A stretch of DNA of 64,000 bases from positions 643,237 through 707,236 of the forward strand of contig ML133411.1 of the NCBI GenBank assembly GCA_003864495.1, given 5' to 3'. A program made the translations under genes and the position numbers. Below, one piece after another: positions 59,221-64,000 of this stretch. Below the pieces are notes generated by a model. That model was not told the origin of the DNA. It was given only the letters and a program-made list of their open reading frames with translations, and made no database searches. This stretch comes from Nemopilema nomurai. Lineage: Eukaryota; Cnidaria; Scyphozoa; Rhizostomeae; Rhizostomatidae. Position 1 is the stretch's first letter; each line of letters begins with the position of its first letter.

Positions 59221-60529
59221 ATTCTAAGTAGTATGTGAACTAATTCTAAGTTATTGGTGGGTTTCTTAGCAGACCCAAAAAATGAAATTTATAATCCTCT
59301 TATGCATTCATAATATCTCTGACCAAGGGGTCAATATTTTGCTAAGTCTGGAACATGAATTGTTTGAACATGGTGTTTTAAGAAAATGAATCAGAGAAAA
59401 CAATCAGGGTCACTGTACATGTATGCATGCAAGACCGAGATACAACTATCTGTTTGGGGGGGGGGGGGGGCAGCCCTGATAAACAAGTGAAGAATAGCTA
59501 TATTTTACAAAATAACAGTATTTTACTTAAAATACTTAAGTTTTTGGGGGGGGCAAGGCCCGTGTTCCCTTTGAGAAAAACAATTAATGTTCCTGTATTT
59601 CTGTTGAAAAATAGATGGTTTGGTTGGAAATGCAGGGAAATCAATGTCGAAAGGACATCTGTGTTTTGGGCTCCCAGAGAAAAGTTGAATTGATTGTTCG
59701 ACGCCATGTTGATCTACGGTTTCTCAGAAATGAATCAACTTTGCCGCGCTCTGATTGGCTATCACTACTTGAGAAATTGTTTCGCCGCGAAAAAGTAGAA
59801 CTCTTTCCTACTTTCTTGCGAAATCAATATTCAGGACTGCGCATGCCTCGATACGTTTGCCAGCGATTTCGCCGCGAATTCGCTGCGAAATTCGCCTCGT
59901 GGAAATCAGCCTTTAGATTTAGCACCTCCAACCTCAATTTGGGTTGTTAGTCTAGTTCTCTTGTTTCCTGCTGGTTCGTAACTATGAACTGCGGATGAAG
60001 TGGAGCAGCCTTCATCCACTTCTGCTTTCCGTTTTTCATGTTCAATCATCACTCGATCGATTTTCTGTTTATCAGTGAACCTTCTATGATATTTCCAAAC
60101 CATATTGTAACCTGAAGTTTTATCAACATCCTCCTCGGTTATAAATTCGAGGGACCCTACAGCAATATCTTTCATCTGACCACTCAACAAAAGCCATTGT
60201 CTCCTGCTTTCGATAAATTTTGTCCATGTTGTTTGGGTAAAAGACGTCAGTGGCCCTTCAACTCCATTGATATGAAGCAAACAACAGTCGGCAGCGATAC
60301 TACTTTACGGACCACTTTTTTAGCCCATCTGATCGCTGTGAGGGCAGGTCAATTTTTTAGCTTTGACAAAATAAACCCACGCAAAAGCACGCACGCATTT
60401 ACTTCTACAAGGAAAATTGGTTCACTTATAAGAGTATTTGCGTAAGAACTGCAGCCTGAAATTATGTGAACTTTTCAGATTTGTATTCAGTATGAAAAAA
60501 CACGCTTACAGGAAGTATAATGTGTTAGC

Positions 60530-61701
60530 TTAGCAGTGTGTGCAACGGAGGTGACACCTCTGAGCGTGTAGCTGACTGCCTATGTTATACACCTTTGACA
60601 CACGCAGTCCGAGATCCAGGCACTGCTTCAACGCCGCTTCGTGGATGATGTACCCCTTCTTGTCATACAGGTTGGGTACCAACTTTGCAGTTGTATGGTA
60701 TTTACAATCTCCATACAGTTTCTGCTGTAGCTGAACTTCTTGATTCGACAGCATCTCCCTCATCATTCTCGAGCAGCAACAGGTTTACGTGCCGAGCTCG
60801 CTTCCCTTTAGTGATTCTAAAGGGGAAGATGGGGTATTTCTTCTTTTTCTCATTCTTCCCATCATCTGCACCATTGAGCACCTCATAGTCGCCTTAACCG
60901 TCCTCATCATATAGCCTGTATATGTTCAGCGATATGTCATTGCTGGTTTCAAAACTTACCCAGCATCTTCTCGTTCTTGGGGTCTACCGGGAGTTTTAGA
61001 CAGCTTGTGTTCAGCTCCTGTTTGTATGGGCGGTATCTGCAGACTCTTGCCGCATTCGTTACTTGAGGGTGTAGAGCCGCGAGAATTGACCATAGGAAAC
61101 ACTTCTCATCCGTGTTTCGCACGCTAACAATTGCTTTTTTCGCTATGATCCATTCTGGGGCCCCAAAGTATTTTGCTGAAACATCCCTACCGCCTGCCAT
61201 TTGCTTATATTCGAACATCTTTAGCTGCATTCGACCGAATCTGTTGAATACCCATCCGCTGCCGTTACGAACAAATTTATCAATGTCATCTTTGATTGAT
61301 TCTTCAATCACGGCAGCTTGTTCACCGATGACTTCTGGGCTATTCTTGAGAACCAGGTAGACCTCTGTTCTAAATGAGATTGGCGCATGCATCCTCCAGC
61401 ATCTTTTTAAATTCTACATCCAGAGTGATATGGTACTTGATGAGATTTCTTCGATAATATATCTCGTCACATAATGCATATTGTTTATGCTGTCGATGTT
61501 CTTCAGTGTATATTCAGGACCATTTTGAGCGATAGATGCTTCTTTTCGGACATTTCTAGCACCTGCCACGAGCACATGATGCATTGTTCTCATGTAGTGA
61601 GTCGTGTTCTGCTGGCGGTCGAAGAACTTTGAGCAGATTCCGCACTGGAATTTGCCTCTCTTCGACTCGCTTGTGGTTTGCTCACTGCTGATTCGCTTCA
61701 T
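60530..61701 (-). pseudogene. Family B DNA polymerase-type gene of a mobile element, internally deleted
   Basis: The start (61701-61414) has a C2H2-like finger (FQCGICSKFF, then HYMRTMHH). Next come segments that I associate with the long N-terminal part of DNA_pol_B_2-type polymerases found in animal genomes: DIDKFVRNGSGWVFNRFG, KCFLWSILAALHP and CRYRPYKQELNTSCLKLP, then, one frame over, TSNDISLNIY and RARHVNLLLLEND. The last frame (60766-60530) jumps to a polymerase-core-like stretch, KLVPNLYDKKGYIIHEAALK. The polymerase catalytic motifs and most of the body are missing, so a large internal deletion is likely, besides shifts near 61414 and 60950 and a stop near 60900. Such genes occur in Polinton-like and related large elements; which one cannot be told from this scrap. 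Confidence 0.6.
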
Positions 61702-61920
61702 CTTGGATTGTTGCTGCTCTCAAGTCTTGGTCCTACCTCTAGCTCTGTTCTCATCAACTGATTTTCGCTGCTTGTGCATCTACTTATATATACATTCGAA
61801 TATCACGCCAGCAATTCGAATTATTAGCCAATCAGAATCGAGATTTATTTTTAAATGTTCAATAGACCTTTACCCTAATTACGTCATCATTGCGAATTTG
61901 CGCTTTGCATTCTGGGACTA

Positions 61921-63673
61921 GTGGTTACGCAGGCAACCAAACTGTTGATGTTTGTGAATCGACTTCGTGGAGAACAGCTTAAAAAACATCGTACAAATAT
62001 GTCAGAATATAGCGGTTCAGCCACAATTCAAGTGAGAAATCAAAGCCTTAGTTTTAAAAACTCTTGCCCGGGCATAAATTTGATTTCAGAAGACAAGGAG
62101 CATGGCGATATCGCATCAATCACCATCGGTAGGCCTAGGCCCGACAACACTATCCGCAACCATGAAACCGAAAGCAAAAACATTACAGATGGCTGGACGA
62201 AATCACTGCACTGTTTCCCTGGAATGACAGATAATAATATTGAAAAAGCACTTATTCACCAATCTGTTTCTTTTCCAAGACGCTGCATTGCTCCGAAAGC
62301 TTTTAGAAACAAGAAGCAGGGATATAAACTCTGGAAGGAAGGATTTGTACGCAATGTCTTTGTCAGAAAAAATGTCCCGGGACCAAGACTGATGTTTCTT
62401 GTAAGGAGCAGGGTGCACGCTTCGTTGAAGAATACTTCATACAATGTTTATGTCCACCTAGATCAGAGTAATGGTGAAATTCTGAACTCTAAATGCATGT
62501 GCAAGGCAGGTCAGAGTGGCTGTTGCAAACACGTGGCTGCTTTTCTTTTTACTTTGCTAGACTTCACGAATGCACAGTACAGCAAAATTCCAGAAATGCT
62601 TACATGCACTCAAGTTGCTCAAAAGAGGCATGTGCTATCAGCAACAAGTATGACATTGTCAGCTGCTGTGAAGTTTGATGATGTCATTTACCCGTCAGGA
62701 CTACTGTGCAGCCCCTTAGTTTGCTCAAAAAGTTAGTGCTAACGCATTTGAACAACTGGCTAGTGTTTTGAGTGATGCTGGAAGAGCCACACTTTTGTGC
62801 AAAACTTTGCAATCAAATGAATTTAAGCCAACTGAGTTTTTTGAGACATCATGCAGAAAGCAGGAATCCATAGTCTGAGGGCAAACAGAGCAAAGCACAG
62901 CTGAAGATGCTATTATATGAAATATTTTTGAAAACATCAACAGTGAAAACACACCTCCTTTTCATCAAAGTGTCATGAAGGAAGACATCAGGCTCAGTGT
63001 TCAAAAATTGGTTGGTGTTTCCCAAAACCAAGCCATAGACATATGCATTGCAACACAAAGGCAAGCCAAGGATCCCGCCTGGTTTGATGAAAGATGCAAA
63101 CGTGTGACAGCATCTCATTTTGGGAAAATAATGAGCAGAAGGAAAAATATTTGGCCTAAGGCTATCATAAGAGCAAGGGCTACAGATAAAGGGAATTTAC
63201 CAGCACCATTGAAATCGGGTATTGATAATGAAGATGTATCAATCATTAAATATTTTGAAAGTAAACCATTGGATGGAAACTTTCAAATTAAAAAATGTGG
63301 ATTCATTATCAACACTGCTATTCCATGGCTTGGTTGTAGTCCAGATAAGGTAGTTTTAAGAGACAATGTACCAGTGGGATGCATTGAAGTAAAGTCCCCA
63401 TTCACCAAAAGAGAAATAACTTTGGCTAGTGCTTCTGAGGAAAAATCTTTCTTTTGGAAACCTAGTTCAAATGGACTTCAGCTGAAGAAAAACAATTACT
63501 TTTACCAATGTCAGGGTATACTGAACATTCTAAACCTCCCATGGATTGACTTTGTTGTTTTCACAAATCTGGACTTGCATGTTGAAAGAATTTATAGGGA
63601 CACTGCGTTATGGCAGAATACAATGTTGCCTGAAGTGACAGATTTTTATTGTAATTATATTTTTAAAGATTGA
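61921..63673 (+). pseudogene. Second SWIM plus YqaJ-type nuclease gene, broken
   Basis: The first frame (61921-62736) carries ITDGWTKSLHCFPGMTD and a SWIM finger, CMCKAGQSGCCKHVAAFLF (about 62494-62550). A one-base shift near 62700 moves the frame, which then runs to 63673 apart from stops at 62717-62719, near 62877 and near 62919. It contains RVTASHFGKIMSRR, then the nuclease motifs LGCSPDKVVL (Asp), GCIEVKSPF (Glu-x-Lys) and NYFYQCQGIL (Gln), matching a lambda-exonuclease/YqaJ fold. It is clearly a different subfamily from the gene at 36-37.5 kb. A partner transposase, if any, would lie beyond the window. Role inferred: accessory nuclease of an ISL2EU-type element. Confidence 0.75.
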
Positions 63674-64000
63674 TGAGAGTAAAATTTGATTTTTTAGTCT
63701 TTTGAGTTTTATGTCTGGATGGTTTAGGCCTTTCTTGGGGAAAATTTATTTTCTCAATTCTTTTGCATTTAACAGTTCATAGTGACTTCAAAAGATGTCA
63801 CTTGAAAATTCTAAAAATATATCGACCAACATTTTAAGGAACTTCTCATATTTTGGGAAAATCACAGATGCAATACTACAAGTATTTTAAACGTAAGATG
63901 TTTACTTTTGAAGTAATCAAAAATGATGTCAATGATGAACAATAAAATAAAATTGACAGGAGTTGAGAAAATAGAAATCAACCAAATTTAACACCAATGT
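63674..64000. other. No gene seen (3' flank)
   Basis: AT-rich downstream sequence of the YqaJ-type gene, cut by the window end. An AATAAAATAAA cluster near 63941-63951 is a possible polyadenylation region, about 270 bases past the stop. Confidence 0.35.

Larger units (their letters stand above)
56642..59912. mobile_element. Complete PIF/Harbinger DNA transposon, 3271 bp
   Basis: Inverted ends: the left begins AGGCTGATCTCCACGAGGCG and the right ends with its near-perfect complement, similarity running about 39 bases. Both sides carry TTA (56639-56641 and 59913-59915), the 3-bp TWA-type duplication expected of Harbinger. Two convergent genes fill it: a transposase (plus) and a MADF-type protein (minus, one intron). 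AATAAA signals overlap both stop codons (58020-58025 on plus; 58237-58242 on minus). G-runs (59456-59470 and near 59546) lie in the right part. It interrupts exon 1 of the large minus-strand gene; taking out the element and one TTA restores that exon's frame. Confidence 0.95.
51164..60320 (-). pseudogene. Large seven-exon gene: XPG/PIN-like core plus tesmin/TSO1-like CXC tail, broken
   Basis: Exons (minus): about 60320-56560 (interrupted by the Harbinger element), 56189-54876, 54711-54446, 54092-53848, 53728-53488, 53244-52054 and 51778-51164, all with GT-AG introns. The start has Cys clusters (AADCCLLHINGVEGPL; IICLICKKAHFFYTC) and YHRRFTDKQKIDRV. The middle holds TIVWDNIDFREET and GVFSGKQYNRCIRAHK. 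Then come LILDAMAVLQ (about 52680), SDHEEADTRILL (about 52240), KCPDTDVFVFAI (about 52165) and, across the last splice, TGSDSTSAFYGKGK. This Asp, Glu-x-Asp, Asp-x-Asp, Gly-x-Asp order resembles XPG/FEN nucleases (my inference). The C-terminus is a CXC repeat (CKCKSGCKTKRCSCVK, then CTELCQC) and an acidic tail. In-frame stops (near 56030, 55800, 54900 and 54500) and shifts (near 55400, 55010, 52745, 52545 and 52110) show it is dead. I know similar repeated genes in reef animals but cannot name the family. Confidence 0.7.

Noticed and set aside
59456..59556. G-runs as a regulatory or telomeric feature
   Set aside because: Simple homopolymer runs inside the Harbinger element, with no repeat periodicity.

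Overview
The window reads as nuclear DNA of an animal, most likely a marine invertebrate and probably a cnidarian (coral- or anemone-like). The DNA is AT-rich, genes are split by GT-AG introns, and nearly all recognisable coding sequence comes from eukaryotic transposable elements: hAT, Helitron, P-like (THAP), ISL2EU (with YqaJ nuclease), PIF/Harbinger, Ty3/gypsy LTR elements and a family B DNA polymerase fragment. The cnidarian assignment is inferred from this mix and was not tested. I found no convincing single-copy host gene, tRNA, rRNA or CRISPR array.

Layout, left half. 0.25-2.6 kb holds a two-exon hAT transposase (minus) killed by two in-frame stops. 3.4-10 kb is a direct tandem duplication of a ~3.3 kb unit with exon-like splice sites but no conserved reading frame; diverged or partial copies recur at 16.2-17 kb and 20.6-21 kb, the last ending in a 113-bp fold-back. 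Between them lies a decayed Helitron (10.6-15.0 kb, plus) with HUH/Y2 replicase, PIF1-type helicase and one intron. 17-20.6 kb is poor in features apart from a 50-residue coiled-coil frame. 21,717-29,736 is an 8.0-kb P-like transposon with matching terminal inverted repeats and target duplication. It carries two convergent genes, a C2H2-finger accessory protein (plus) and a THAP transposase (minus) whose 3' half is tandemly triplicated.

Layout, middle. 30-36 kb contains fragments: an unidentified broken gene with two short relatives elsewhere, and the N-terminal part of another Helitron-type replicase. 36-40 kb looks like a decayed ISL2EU element, with a SWIM-YqaJ gene (plus) converging on a THAP/DDE transposase (minus), plus a 439-bp TA-flanked MITE. 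41.9-50.7 kb is a nest: an old, broken Ty3/gypsy element is interrupted by a young one (42,099-46,775) with 189-bp LTRs differing at one base, a TCAG target duplication and an intact 1397-codon Gag-Pol frame.

Layout, right end. 51.2-60.3 kb (minus) is a seven-exon broken gene ending in a tesmin/TSO1-like cysteine-rich domain; its order of acidic motifs resembles an XPG/PIN-type nuclease. Its first exon is interrupted by an apparently complete PIF/Harbinger transposon (56,642-59,912) with intact transposase and MADF-type accessory genes. 60.5-61.7 kb holds an internally deleted family B DNA polymerase-type gene, and 61.9-63.7 kb a second, distinct SWIM-YqaJ gene.

A recurring theme is that three unrelated DNA transposons here (P-like, ISL2EU-like, Harbinger) use the same plan: two genes that start near opposite ends and converge, one a transposase and one an accessory DNA-binding or nuclease protein.
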